64,000 bases of DNA from Pseudomonas syringae CC1557. Its GTDB lineage: Bacteria; Pseudomonadota; Gammaproteobacteria; Pseudomonadales; Pseudomonadaceae. Below the pieces are notes generated by a model, which worked only from the letters and a program-made list of their open reading frames with translations, ran no database searches and was not told where the DNA came from. The stretch spans positions 4,465,501-4,529,500 of the forward strand of contig NZ_CP007014.1 in assembly GCF_000452705.1 (NCBI RefSeq), written 5' to 3'. A program made the position numbers and the translations under genes. Positions 19,051 through 28,088 of the stretch are shown here, one piece after another. Numbering within the stretch: position 1 is the first letter of the stretch; each line of letters opens with the position of its first letter.

Positions 19051-21071
19051 TGCTCAACTCCTTTATCCAGCGAGCCTTTTACTAAGGGCGGGGGGGACAG
19101 CGGCACTACACCATAAGGTGGAAATATACCTTTTTTATAATACTGATGACCGGCCTTTACCAATGCCTGGGCTCTTGGGCTAAGGCGCTCCCAGCCAGGG
19201 GATTGGGTGGTGGCGAGAAATTTTCTTTCATCCATTTTCCAATCCGCAATCGCCACCAGAACATCACACACCGCCGGATCATCCAGGCATTTGGCCTGAC
19301 CGATAGCGATGTCCATCGCAGTTACCCACCGGTGGTTTTCCGGACTGCGGAGTAATCCAGAGTGATAGGAGTTGGTTTCCCATTCATCGGGGGCATCCTG
19401 CATGCGTTTGCGGGCCTCTTCTGGTGTTTGCTCGCGCTCATGATAAGAGCTGGAGTCCGTGTCAGAGCTTACTTTTCGAACCGCACGCGTGTGCTTTTCC
19501 GGGTCGTTGGACAATGAGTTGAATGTGTCGAGTGCCTGCTGCCGAGACATGTTAGGGGCGTCATATTCGGGTGGCATTCTCACCCAAGGAAACTTGGCAG
19601 CGTCTTTCCCTAGTGCGACGCCTTTCCCAACGTCGTCAGGTCTGTCTTTGCCTGATGTTGTAGGTGTCCCTTTTATTGCTTCGCCGCCAAACATTTGCGG
19701 TTCATGAGGGGGGGTCAATGCCTCGGCATTGATAAGGCGCTCTTGTCCTGAGGACACTGGTGCCTGAGAAGCGAGTCCAACGAAGAAGGAACCGCCTGGG
19801 TAACGGCTCTCGCCTTCCGCACGCAGTGGTTCTGGCTGGGGGGGCTTGCCCACCAACACAGGCTCTCCATCGCGATGGCGTTTAGTCCACATCCGCTGAT
19901 AGAAACGTATTGTCTGCAGCACCATCATTGCCATTCGCCCATCCGGCAAGGCGTCAGGTACGCCATAAGTGCCGATGCCTTGCACGTCGTCCAGTGCGAC
20001 CGTTGTGTCATCAGGGCAAAAATAAAGATACACCTTGCCGCGATTATCGCGTTCGGGGAAAACAACCAGATTGCCAACCTGATTCTTTCGGGTGCCTTGA
20101 GCAGGTGACCATTTAGGGCCGCTTCGGCCGCAATAGGTCTTGACGTTTCTCAGGTCTGACAAGGGTGGCTTTGCATGAGGCGTTTTTGTAACCCCGGTAA
20201 CGATATTGATCAGTGTTGAGAGTGTGTCTTGATCTTTAGGGGTAGCCTTGGGTAGCACGCTATAAGGCGAGTCGACCATGATCACTGTGTCTGCGCAGCG
20301 TTGGCCCTCATCAATCAGCAAGGCTTGCGCCAACAGCGTTATGAGGGTGCCCTGGCTGTGGCCCATAATCGTGATGGTTTCATCGGGAGAAATGCGACGA
20401 ATTTCACGTACCAGCATGGCCAGGCGGTGTGCCGCCATCACTAAGTAGTGCCGTGGTGGCGCTTTACCGAAATACAAGGAATTGTCCGGTTTCATGAACT
20501 CGACAGTGCCTGTTTTAAAGTCTGGCTTGAAACCCTCACCGTACATGTCTTGCAGGTTGTTTGTGGCATTGGCGAAAAAGCCACCGCCTTTGGCAAAGTG
20601 ACGATCCAGACGGTTGCCGTTGATGTCCTGAAACTGATTACGCATTCTGGTCGGTTCGCCGGCGTCATCGCGCTTGATATCTTCCGGCGCTGCTCGGTAT
20701 CCCCAGTAAAAAGGTATAAGGAGGCTGCGGGTTTTAGGATCATCTGTGTCGCGCCGGTAAAGGTAGGTGTCAGGATCATCAAGTATGGCTTTCTGATCAC
20801 TGTCCCTTTGCTCGTAGGGGACTTTTCCGGCTTCTTTGTATTTTTCCCCATACCGCCCCGCCACCAGATCCGGCCGATCCAGCCGCTCATTCACCCCCTG
20901 ACACAGCCCCGTCTCCACCGACTCATAAGAAGCCCCCGGGTCATTCACACCGTGCAGAAAGATCACCACGCCCGGCAGGTCGGCGGGCACTTCCATTTTG
21001 CAGGTGGTGTTGAGGTTGGGGATCAGCCGCGTATTGCCTTGGGCAACGGCGTATTCATCGGCGCCGTTCAT
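19047..21071 (-). CDS. Type VI lipase effector, Tle3 family
   Basis: A 674-residue alpha/beta-hydrolase effector. An early VVIFLHGVNDPGASYE stretch (about residues 35-50) gives the oxyanion loop, and the nucleophile elbow is G237-H-S239-Q-G241. The order of genes and the length match the Tle3 lipases, which attack membrane phospholipids in the periplasm of rival cells. There is no Sec signal, as expected for cargo carried by VgrG. The ATG overlaps the vgrG stop by 4 bases (ATGA). In P. aeruginosa an immunity gene (tli3) lies between vgrG2b and tle3; here the two genes overlap and leave no room. Confidence 0.85.
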   Translation of the reverse strand: MNGADEYAVAQGNTRLIPNLNTTCKMEVPADLPGVVIFLHGVNDPGASYESVETGLCQGVNERLDRPDLVAGRYGEKYKEAGKVPYEQRDSDQKAILDDPDTYLYRRDTDDPKTRSLLIPFYWGYRAAPEDIKRDDAGEPTRMRNQFQDINGNRLDRHFAKGGGFFANATNNLQDMYGEGFKPDFKTGTVEFMKPDNSLYFGKAPPRHYLVMAAHRLAMLVREIRRISPDETITIMGHSQGTLITLLAQALLIDEGQRCADTVIMVDSPYSVLPKATPKDQDTLSTLINIVTGVTKTPHAKPPLSDLRNVKTYCGRSGPKWSPAQGTRKNQVGNLVVFPERDNRGKVYLYFCPDDTTVALDDVQGIGTYGVPDALPDGRMAMMVLQTIRFYQRMWTKRHRDGEPVLVGKPPQPEPLRAEGESRYPGGSFFVGLASQAPVSSGQERLINAEALTPPHEPQMFGGEAIKGTPTTSGKDRPDDVGKGVALGKDAAKFPWVRMPPEYDAPNMSRQQALDTFNSLSNDPEKHTRAVRKVSSDTDSSSYHEREQTPEEARKRMQDAPDEWETNSYHSGLLRSPENHRWVTAMDIAIGQAKCLDDPAVCDVLVAIADWKMDERKFLATTQSPGWERLSPRAQALVKAGHQYYKKGIFPPYGVVPLSPPPLVKGSLDKGVEQ

Positions 21072-23629
21072 TGGGCGCCTCCTTTGGGTGCGCCGCTGCG
21101 TAATGCAGAGACTTGTGCCTGATGCATCATTTCGCGTTCCACTCGCTCTGTCAGTCCGCCTGCGTCCGTCAGTCCTTTCACCGTGCTGCCATCTTCCAGT
21201 TTGATTTCATAAGAGTGATCCGCCGCTGCCCGCGGGCTTTGTTCGCTGTGGCCGGGGTAGTGGAAGGTGACCTGCTGGGCGGCGGGGTCGCGGCCGAACG
21301 AGGGGAGCGCAGCGCTGTCGGTCTTGGGGCCGATCCAGTCGTGTTCGCTGGCGTGTACGGTGACCTTGCCTTGCGAGCCGATTTCGACGCCGCCGCCAAT
21401 CTTGATGTAACTGCCGTCATCGGCGACCAGGCGAATGGTCGGTGCGGTGATGAGCACTTCGCCGTCAACGGCCGAAACGTGCAGGCTTTTCTGGGCAGTG
21501 AGGGCGATGTCGTCTTCCTGGGCCTGCACCAGCACCTTGCCGCGGTTGGCGATGACGCTGATGCCTGCGTCCTGAGCGAAGGCCGACAGCCCTTTGCCCG
21601 CTTGCAGGTGCATGGCTGCGCCGCTGGTCAATTGCAGGTTGTTCTGCGCGGTGGTGTCGTGATGTTCGCCGGCATAGTGAACCTGCGAGCGCGGCGTGGC
21701 ACTGGCGATACCAGCGGCGGCGGTCATTGCCATGACCGGGTCGCCCAGGCCGTTGCCGTCTGGCGCGGGCCACTGATCGAGCGACTGGCGCAAGGCATCT
21801 ATGCCTTTAACATCCACCGCCTGGCCGCCGCGAGCAGCAGCGGTTTCGCCAAGGGATTTGAACAGTTCGCCGCACTCGGCCAGCAGCTTGAGCAGCTCTT
21901 CGCGATCCAGCTGTGAGCCTTTTGCGTCGGTGCGCGCATAGGTGGTCAGCAACATGCCCTGCGCGGCACGCAGCGCAATGGCGGCATCGGTACGCAGCTC
22001 TGCGCCGTTGCCACGCGGCTGGGCGGTGCCGTCGGTGCGCGGGTCGGTCAGTTTGCCCAGGTTGAGGGCCGTGGCCTGATGGGTCGTGCCCATGCGTGCG
22101 CGCAGCGAACCGGGCGTGTCATCGAACAGCAATTCATTGAAACCACTGCCTTGGTGTTCCTGGGTGCGGATCCCCGACAGCGTGCGGTTGCCCGGCAGCC
22201 CCGAGGCCTTGCTGAAGCGCGGCGGCAGGTTATGGTTGTTGTAGAGCACCGAAGTGACCAGAGGCCGGTCGATGTCGCCTGCCAGAAACGTCACCAGCAC
22301 TTCCTGGCCGATGCGCGGCATGAACTGATGACCGAAGCCGCTGCCCGCGCTGGGCATTGCGACCCTTAGCCAGGTGGTGCCCTGCGGCAGACTGTCGCCG
22401 CGCTGCCAATGGAATCTGACCTGTATGCGCGCCAGCTCATCGGTAAACACTTCTTCGCCTTCCGGCCCGACCACAATCGCACTGAGCGGGCCGTGGACCA
22501 ATGGTCGTGGTGCGGTAATCGGATGGCGATAGGGAATCTTGTGGCGAATGCACTCGAACTCGTTTTTATAGCCCGCGTCTTCATCCGACAGGTAGTTATT
22601 GCGGCCCTCGTGCTTGACCGATAACAGCAGAAAACGGCGGTCTTCGACAGCGCCGCGGTCATGGTCGAAATGCTGGGTCAGTTCAAAGGTATGGCCGGGG
22701 TACATGGCGCGGCAGTTGCTGTTGCCGGTGAAGGTCTTGCCCTGTACTTCGATGGCTTCCAGGCGCTGACGCACCAGGCGTTCACCGTCATTGAACGTGC
22801 CGTGGCTGTAGTGATCAAGCACGTCATACACTTCGTATGAATCGACGTTGCCCTGCTTATTGAGACTGGGCATGCCGACAGGCAACGGGTTACGGGGTTG
22901 CTTGTAATCGAATGTCTGAATGGACATGCGCCCCGATTGCAGACGTCGATGGCTGCGCCATTCAGTAATCGAGTCTGCTGTCTCGGTAACGGACGCCGTG
23001 TGGTAACGGATTTTCGGCTGTTGCGGCAGCGGCAATAGATCACGGGAGTGATCAAGAATGATCAGGGTGTGTTTTTCTTCGTTGTGATCGAAATAGAAGA
23101 AAAGCCCTTCGTGTTCCAGCAGCCTCAGAACAAACGCCAGATCGCTTTCACGGTATTGCGTGATGTAACTGTGCGTCTTGAGCGGCTGGCTGAGTTGGAA
23201 CTCGAAGTCGGGCAATGCGCCGTAGGCTGCAAATACGGTACGGATAACCGCTTCGATTGTCTGTTCCTGGAAAATCCGCGAGTCGATACGCCGCGAAAGC
23301 ATCCACAGCCAAGGGCTGAGTGTGGCGCTGTAGCGGGCCAGACCACCGTCGCTGCCTTGCAGGCTGAACATGCTGATGTAGCCATTAATGTAGCGCGCTT
23401 CGCCCGTGGTCAGCTCTATTGCCAGTCGCGCGGGTTGGCCGATCTGCGACTTCAGTTCCAGACTGGCGTCGCGACTGATCATTGACAACTCAAAACTGAA
23501 CAGTTCGGACAGACCTTCAGTGCCGGTAAACTTTTCCAGCAAGAGTTCCTGTTCGTTACGGGCAACAGTTGTGAGCGTAATCAAGCGACGGTTTTGCGGC
23601 GAAAACAGGGCTGTTAGATCCATTAACAT
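21068..23629 (-). CDS. vgrG: Type VI secretion spike protein VgrG (TssI)
   Basis: An 853-residue VgrG. The gp27-like base occupies roughly residues 20-370, the gp5 OB-fold and DUF2345 region follows, with the beta-helix repeats near residues 650-770 (SGAAMHLQAGKGL and similar). The last 60 residues, with HSYEIKLEDGSTVKGLTDAGG, look like a transthyretin-type tail that docks effectors. No toxin domain is fused, unlike P. aeruginosa VgrG2b. The start at 23629 follows GAAGAG-CAAAA; an ATG two codons later is possible, while the frame's upstream extension has no ribosome site. It is first in the operon. No T6SS sheath, baseplate or ATPase genes are present. Confidence 0.92.
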   Translation of the reverse strand: MLMDLTALFSPQNRRLITLTTVARNEQELLLEKFTGTEGLSELFSFELSMISRDASLELKSQIGQPARLAIELTTGEARYINGYISMFSLQGSDGGLARYSATLSPWLWMLSRRIDSRIFQEQTIEAVIRTVFAAYGALPDFEFQLSQPLKTHSYITQYRESDLAFVLRLLEHEGLFFYFDHNEEKHTLIILDHSRDLLPLPQQPKIRYHTASVTETADSITEWRSHRRLQSGRMSIQTFDYKQPRNPLPVGMPSLNKQGNVDSYEVYDVLDHYSHGTFNDGERLVRQRLEAIEVQGKTFTGNSNCRAMYPGHTFELTQHFDHDRGAVEDRRFLLLSVKHEGRNNYLSDEDAGYKNEFECIRHKIPYRHPITAPRPLVHGPLSAIVVGPEGEEVFTDELARIQVRFHWQRGDSLPQGTTWLRVAMPSAGSGFGHQFMPRIGQEVLVTFLAGDIDRPLVTSVLYNNHNLPPRFSKASGLPGNRTLSGIRTQEHQGSGFNELLFDDTPGSLRARMGTTHQATALNLGKLTDPRTDGTAQPRGNGAELRTDAAIALRAAQGMLLTTYARTDAKGSQLDREELLKLLAECGELFKSLGETAAARGGQAVDVKGIDALRQSLDQWPAPDGNGLGDPVMAMTAAAGIASATPRSQVHYAGEHHDTTAQNNLQLTSGAAMHLQAGKGLSAFAQDAGISVIANRGKVLVQAQEDDIALTAQKSLHVSAVDGEVLITAPTIRLVADDGSYIKIGGGVEIGSQGKVTVHASEHDWIGPKTDSAALPSFGRDPAAQQVTFHYPGHSEQSPRAAADHSYEIKLEDGSTVKGLTDAGGLTERVEREMMHQAQVSALRSGAPKGGAQ

Positions 23630-24019
23630 TTTTGCTCTTCTTATATATACAGCCAGCACCTCTTTCCGGTTGAGCGTGCTTATATAGAGAGGTGCGGAAG
23701 TCTATACGCTTCTGTCCGGGCTCACACCATGAAATTACAAGCGTGCGTTACCAAACAAAGGTACTACTTATGCAATGTTGAACGACTGTGCGCTGGAGAG
23801 CAGGAGTGTCGGCCATGTCATAAGATGCTGTAGTTCTCTTCTTACGGAGCAATCTCTTGAAAAATATACAGGCTACAAAAAGTACGCAGCCTGAATCAAC
23901 AAGGGAAACCAGTGGCAGGCAGTAGCCTTGAGAACGCGGAAAGTAGTAAGTGGCGGGACGAGCAGATGGCGGATGTCAATGACTGAGAGCTGTTGCAGCC
24001 AGCTCTCGATACATTACGC
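23630..24019. other. Non-coding region upstream of vgrG
   Basis: About 390 bases between vgrG (leftward) and the end of the GST gene. It is more AT-rich than its surroundings, especially at 23640-23720 and 23740-23900. The vgrG promoter should be here, possibly with TATAGAC (minus strand, near 23700) as -10, but I would not assert it. No supported gene. Confidence 0.4.
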
Positions 24020-24952
24020 TCAGCGCTTCTCTATCCGATACCCCATTCTCGGGAAGTGTACGTGCACGACACCCGCACGATCGTCCTCGCGGCGCAGGAT
24101 CAGTTCTTCACGCCCGGTAAATACCAGCTCGCCTTCAACCGCTTCGACGCCATAGTCGACCGCAGACACCGCAACCTTGTCACCCGCCTTGAAGCCGTTT
24201 GGATCGACAAAAGTTTCCTCGGGCAGCGGCGCAGGCGTGGCGTTTCTGGCAATTTCGATGGCATCGGCCGCGCTAAGGTCGGTAAAGGTGCCATGACCAA
24301 AACCCAGCACGCGTCCCAGCCAGGCGCTGACACTTGGATAATCATCGACAAACTGCGCAGTCACCGGTGTCTGTTTCAGGAACCACAGCGTGTGGGCGAC
24401 CGAAAAGTCGGCGATGGAAGGTTGGCCAAACAGGAAATCGCCACCGCGCGACAGCTGCAATTCCAGCCGTGACATGAGCGTCGGCCATTGGTGTTTGACC
24501 TGCTCGACTGGCGGGCGCGACGCAGTGCCACCGTTGAACAGCGTGGAACGGTCGGCGACGAAGGCCTTGGCGGCGTCCGGCGGCACTTTGGCGAAACGCA
24601 CAGCCATCGATTCAGGCTGAAACACCAGGCTCACGGCATGCAGGAACAGCACCGAGTCGGCCCACGCAGCCAGACCGGCAACCGCAAACTCCTGACCTGA
24701 CAGAAAGAACGCGGGCGAGGCTTTTTCCTGCTCCAGACGCCGTGCCATCAAAGCTGTATCGCAGTAGATATCCGCACCGGCCTGCAACACCGGCGTTCGG
24801 CGATAGCCGCCGGTCAATGCAGTCAGGTCAGGCTTGGGCATGATCGAAGGGATGGTCACCGAGCGCCATGTAAGGCCTTTGAAACCCAGCATCAGACGGG
24901 CTTTTTCGGCAAACAGCGACGTGGGGTAGTGGTGAAGGATCAACTCGGACAT
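24020..24952 (-). CDS. Glutathione S-transferase family protein
   Basis: A 310-residue protein with an N-terminal thioredoxin-like GST domain (MSELILHHYPTSLFAEKARLML; the YRRTPVLQ cis-proline loop about residues 60-67; DTALMARRLEQE as the glutathione gamma-Glu site). A helical C-domain with FLFGQPSIADFSVAHTLWF follows, and the last 80 residues lie beyond a usual GST. The start at 24952 has GAGG 8 bases upstream; an earlier in-frame codon at 24982 adds ten unrelated residues. The substrate is unknown. The neighbours to the right are unrelated on the same strand, 64 bases away. Confidence 0.85.
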   Translation of the reverse strand: MSELILHHYPTSLFAEKARLMLGFKGLTWRSVTIPSIMPKPDLTALTGGYRRTPVLQAGADIYCDTALMARRLEQEKASPAFFLSGQEFAVAGLAAWADSVLFLHAVSLVFQPESMAVRFAKVPPDAAKAFVADRSTLFNGGTASRPPVEQVKHQWPTLMSRLELQLSRGGDFLFGQPSIADFSVAHTLWFLKQTPVTAQFVDDYPSVSAWLGRVLGFGHGTFTDLSAADAIEIARNATPAPLPEETFVDPNGFKAGDKVAVSAVDYGVEAVEGELVFTGREELILRREDDRAGVVHVHFPRMGYRIEKR

Positions 24953-25016
24953 GTTCAGCCTCTGTGCACATGGGAAAAACACAGCTTAACCCGCAGCACC
25001 CTGCCCGCACACAGCC

Positions 25017-25358
25017 TCAAACTGATGGGACGGCATCACGCTCCTGTATTGATGACTTTGCGTAGCTGGCAGCCAACGCCTCTTTGGCGCTTTTTTTGAG
25101 CTTCTTGATCAGCCGCTCGTGGCGCAGCGCCTCGCCTTTGCTGGTCCATTGTTCAACGTAGACCAGTGCCATCGCCGGGCTGGAGCAGAAAAAGCGTGCG
25201 CCCTTGCCTCTCTGGTGCGCAGCGAACCGCCGCTGCGGATCATCACTGATGCCGCAGTACAGCGAGCCGTTGGCAGCGCGCACCAGATAGACAAACCAGG
25301 GTTTGCCAACCGCCTGTTCGTCCATCGACACACTCGCGGTGCTGGCGACCTCAGGCAC
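25017..25358 (-). CDS. GIY-YIG nuclease-superfamily protein (YhbQ-like)
   Basis: A 113-residue single-domain GIY-YIG protein. The domain starts at [19 protein letters not shown] (VYLV and YCGIS standing for the GIY...YIG pair), with the catalytic-type Arg in QRRFAAH and a basic helix LKKSAKEAL near the end. Small proteins of this type (UPF0213/YhbQ) are thought to be nucleases of unclear target. The frame starts with GTG at 25358, overlapping the upstream stop by 8 bases and preceded by AGAGAG. An ATG at 25325 would give 102 residues and keeps the whole domain, so the start is uncertain. Confidence 0.85.
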   Translation of the reverse strand: MPEVASTASVSMDEQAVGKPWFVYLVRAANGSLYCGISDDPQRRFAAHQRGKGARFFCSSPAMALVYVEQWTSKGEALRHERLIKKLKKSAKEALAASYAKSSIQERDAVPSV

Positions 25359-25842
25359 GGCGGCTCTCTGAAAATGTTTTCAGGCCCTTGAGCGCCTGAG
25401 CCCTGACGGCATTGCGCACCAAAGGCGTCCAGCCAAGCAGCAGGCCCTTGAAACCCAGAGCCTGACGCGACCAGCGCCACATATCGAAATGATCACGATG
25501 CTCGCAGATCTTGCCATCACGAAACACGAATCGAGCCTGAATATCGTTGACCACCGTGCGCCCGGTCTGACTGAACAGATACGTCGCCACCCAATGTGCA
25601 CTGCCAGCCTGGTCATCGGCTCGCACCTGATCGAAGACCACCGAGAAATTCTTCGCTCGGGAAGTCAGCATGCGCCACATGTCACCCACCTGAGCGCCGC
25701 GCAACTCACCAAAGGCAGGGTCGCTGAACAGCACGTCATCGGTATAACAGGCGCTCATCGCCTCGGCATCCAGCTGCGCGAATGCCTCATAAAAGCGGGT
25801 AATCAGTGCGCTGTTGGCCTGACTTTGTTCTTCGTAGTTCAT
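25351..25842 (-). CDS. SnoaL/NTF2-like protein
   Basis: A 163-residue product with the cone-shaped NTF2-like fold: N-terminal helix [21 protein letters not shown], the [11 protein letters not shown] loop, and the C-terminal strands [21 protein letters not shown]. Such proteins may be isomerases or binding proteins, and the substrate cannot be told. The last 45 residues, including [19 protein letters not shown], extend past the core and look like an amphipathic tail. It overlaps the GIY-YIG gene by 8 bases, so the two may share a transcript without sharing a function. Confidence 0.82.
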   Translation of the reverse strand: MNYEEQSQANSALITRFYEAFAQLDAEAMSACYTDDVLFSDPAFGELRGAQVGDMWRMLTSRAKNFSVVFDQVRADDQAGSAHWVATYLFSQTGRTVVNDIQARFVFRDGKICEHRDHFDMWRWSRQALGFKGLLLGWTPLVRNAVRAQALKGLKTFSESRRA

Positions 25843-25915
25843 GCGTGCACATCCCTTGGCGAATTATCCGTGCACGATAAGCGGCGCCGCGGAAAATGGC
25901 GAGAGGTTGATGGCC

Positions 25916-27145
25916 TTACACCTTCTCGCTGCTCACCTGCACATGCAACGCCCGACCCGCACACAGGCCGGCGATCATCGCGCCGATGCCGAGTACCGCG
26001 AAGATCCAGCCAATCGCGTTCCAGCTGCCAGTCATGTCGTGGACCACGCCGACCGCAAACGGACCGGCCGAGGCGATGGTGTAGCCGAAACCCTGCGCCA
26101 TGCTCGACAGGTTGGCTGCCACGTGAGAGTCCCGCGAGCGCAGGACGATCAAGGCCAGCGCCAGGCTGAAGGTGCCGCCCTGCCCGATCCCCAGCAGAAT
26201 CGCCCAACCCCACAGCCCGCCAAGCGGCGCATACAGGCAGCCGAACAACCCGGTCAGGGTCAGCGACATGACCAGCATTATCGCCAGCCGCTGATCCTTG
26301 CCGCGTGTGGCCAGGTACGGTATGGCCAACGCGCTGACGACTTGCGCAATGATCGAGCCGGACAGCAGCAGTCCGGCCTCGGTCGGCGTCATGCCACGGC
26401 CAATGAGGATGGATGGCAACCAGCCGAAGACGATGTACGACAGCGACGATTGCAGGCCCATGTACAACGTGACCTGCCAGGCCAGCGGATCACGCAGCAG
26501 GCCTCGCACTCGATAGACGTCGCGATGTGCGCCATGCAATTCACGTGTCTGCGGATACCAGAGCAGCGCGGCGATCAGTGCCGGAATCAACCAGAAACCC
26601 AGGCCAATCTGCCAGCTTCCATCGAAGTACTGACTCAGCGGCACCGCCGAACCGGCGGCAATGGCGGCCCCCAGACACAGCGCCATGGTGTAGACACCCG
26701 TCATTGCACCGGCCTTGTGCGGAAAATCACGCTTGACGATGCCTGGCAGCAATACACCGACAACGCCAATGCTCGCACCCGCCAGCAAACTGCCGGAGAA
26801 CAGCCCGATTTCGCCAAACAGGCTACGCAGCGCCAGTCCTGTGGCCAGGGTCATGAGCGCCATCAGCACTACGCGCTCGCTGCCGAAGCGGCGGGCCAGC
26901 ATCGGCGCCAGCGGCGCGAACAGGCCCAGACACAGCACCGGCAAGGTGGTCAGCAGACCGGCTTCGGCAGCCGACATGCCCAAGCTGTCGGACACGTCAT
27001 TGAGCAGCGGCGCAATGCTGGACAACGCGGGACGCAGATTGAGCGCGACCAGCACCAGACCCAGCAGCAAAAGCCAGGGGCGTTTCAGAACAGGATGGGC
27101 TTGAGCAGAATTCGCTTGGGGGCTGGTTTGAGCCTTGGCAGTCAT
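25916..27145 (-). CDS. MFS transporter, CynX/NimT type
   Basis: A 409-residue inner-membrane protein with about 12 hydrophobic segments, beginning with LLLLGLVLVALNLRPALSSI, where LNLRPA is the hallmark of the CynX (cyanate/nitroimidazole-transporter-like) family. The Ser-rich N-terminal 20 residues are cytoplasmic. The substrate is unknown: no cynT or cynS is adjacent, so a cyanate role is not supported. It reads leftward into the SnoaL-like gene with a 73-base gap. Confidence 0.88.
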   Translation of the reverse strand: MTAKAQTSPQANSAQAHPVLKRPWLLLLGLVLVALNLRPALSSIAPLLNDVSDSLGMSAAEAGLLTTLPVLCLGLFAPLAPMLARRFGSERVVLMALMTLATGLALRSLFGEIGLFSGSLLAGASIGVVGVLLPGIVKRDFPHKAGAMTGVYTMALCLGAAIAAGSAVPLSQYFDGSWQIGLGFWLIPALIAALLWYPQTRELHGAHRDVYRVRGLLRDPLAWQVTLYMGLQSSLSYIVFGWLPSILIGRGMTPTEAGLLLSGSIIAQVVSALAIPYLATRGKDQRLAIMLVMSLTLTGLFGCLYAPLGGLWGWAILLGIGQGGTFSLALALIVLRSRDSHVAANLSSMAQGFGYTIASAGPFAVGVVHDMTGSWNAIGWIFAVLGIGAMIAGLCAGRALHVQVSSEKV

Positions 27146-27265
27146 CGGTTTCTCGGTAATCAGGTATGTCGACCCGTTTCAGGGGGGCGGTATCCTGTTG
27201 GAGAATCATCTTGAATACAAGGTTCAGCTGAAATTGCATACCGGAAGAACGGCGAGATAAGGCGT

Positions 27266-27295
27266 AAAAAAACCGGGCGCCTGGCCCGGTTTTCT
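27266..27295 (-). terminator. Terminator of the aapJQMP operon
   Basis: On the minus strand, AAAACCGGGC pairs with GCCCGGTTTT around a CAGGC/CCAGG loop and is followed by a T run. It lies about 20 bases after the aapP stop. Confidence 0.88.
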
Positions 27296-27313
27296 TGTGC
27301 AGCAACTACTGAC

Positions 27314-28078
27314 TCAGTGAATGATCTGGCTGAGGAACAGCTTGGTACGGTCACTCTGCGGATTGTCGAAGAAGTCGTTCGGCGCAGCCTGTTCGACGAT
27401 TTCGCCTTTATCCATGAAGATCACGCGGTTGGCCACGGTGCGGGCAAAGCCCATTTCGTGGGTCACGCAAAGCATGGTCATGCCCTCTTCTGCCAGACCG
27501 ACCATGGTGTCCAGAACCTCTTTCACCATTTCCGGGTCGAGTGCCGAGGTCGGCTCGTCGAACAGCATGATTTTCGGCTTCATGCACAAGGCACGGGCAA
27601 TCGCTACACGCTGCTGCTGACCGCCGGAAAGCTGGCCCGGAAACTTGTGGGCCTGCTCCGGAATACGCACACGCTCCAGATAGTGCATGGCGATTTCTTC
27701 AGCCTTCTTCTTCGGCATCTTGCGCACCCACATCGGTGCCAGCGTGCAGTTCTGCAGGATGGTCAGGTGCGGGAACAGATTGAAGTGCTGAAACACCATG
27801 CCGACTTCACGGCGGATGGTTTCGATCTGCTTCAGGTCGGAAGTCAGCTCGGTGCCATCGACAACGATGCGGCCTTGCTGATGCTCTTCCAGACGGTTGA
27901 GGCAGCGAATGGTGGTGGACTTGCCCGAGCCCGACGGGCCGCACAGCACGATACGCTCGCCCTGACGCACGTTCAGGTTGATGTCCTTGAGCACATGGAA
28001 CTGGCCGTACCACTTATGGACGCCCTCCATGCGGATCATGCCTTCAGCGCCCAGGGGCTTATTGATAACTTCACTCAT
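27314..28078 (-). CDS. aapP: General L-amino-acid ABC transporter, ATPase
   Basis: Cytoplasmic ATPase of the AapJQMP uptake system. The 254 residues contain Walker [10 protein letters not shown] (residues 47-55), signature LSGGQQQR (150-157) and Walker [10 protein letters not shown] (170-178). The ATG at 28078 has AGGAG upstream; a GTG one codon earlier is less likely. It is the last gene of the operon, 10 bases after aapM, and is followed by a strong terminator. Its close relatives in Rhizobium transport many L-amino acids, and the same breadth is inferred here. Confidence 0.93.
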   Translation of the reverse strand: MSEVINKPLGAEGMIRMEGVHKWYGQFHVLKDINLNVRQGERIVLCGPSGSGKSTTIRCLNRLEEHQQGRIVVDGTELTSDLKQIETIRREVGMVFQHFNLFPHLTILQNCTLAPMWVRKMPKKKAEEIAMHYLERVRIPEQAHKFPGQLSGGQQQRVAIARALCMKPKIMLFDEPTSALDPEMVKEVLDTMVGLAEEGMTMLCVTHEMGFARTVANRVIFMDKGEIVEQAAPNDFFDNPQSDRTKLFLSQIIH

Positions 28079-28088
28079 CACAAAACTC

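Noticed and set aside
23630..24019. Transposon or attachment-site traces at the right flank of the type VI operon
   Set aside because: The region is AT-rich, but I found no terminal inverted repeats, target duplication or transposase fragment.
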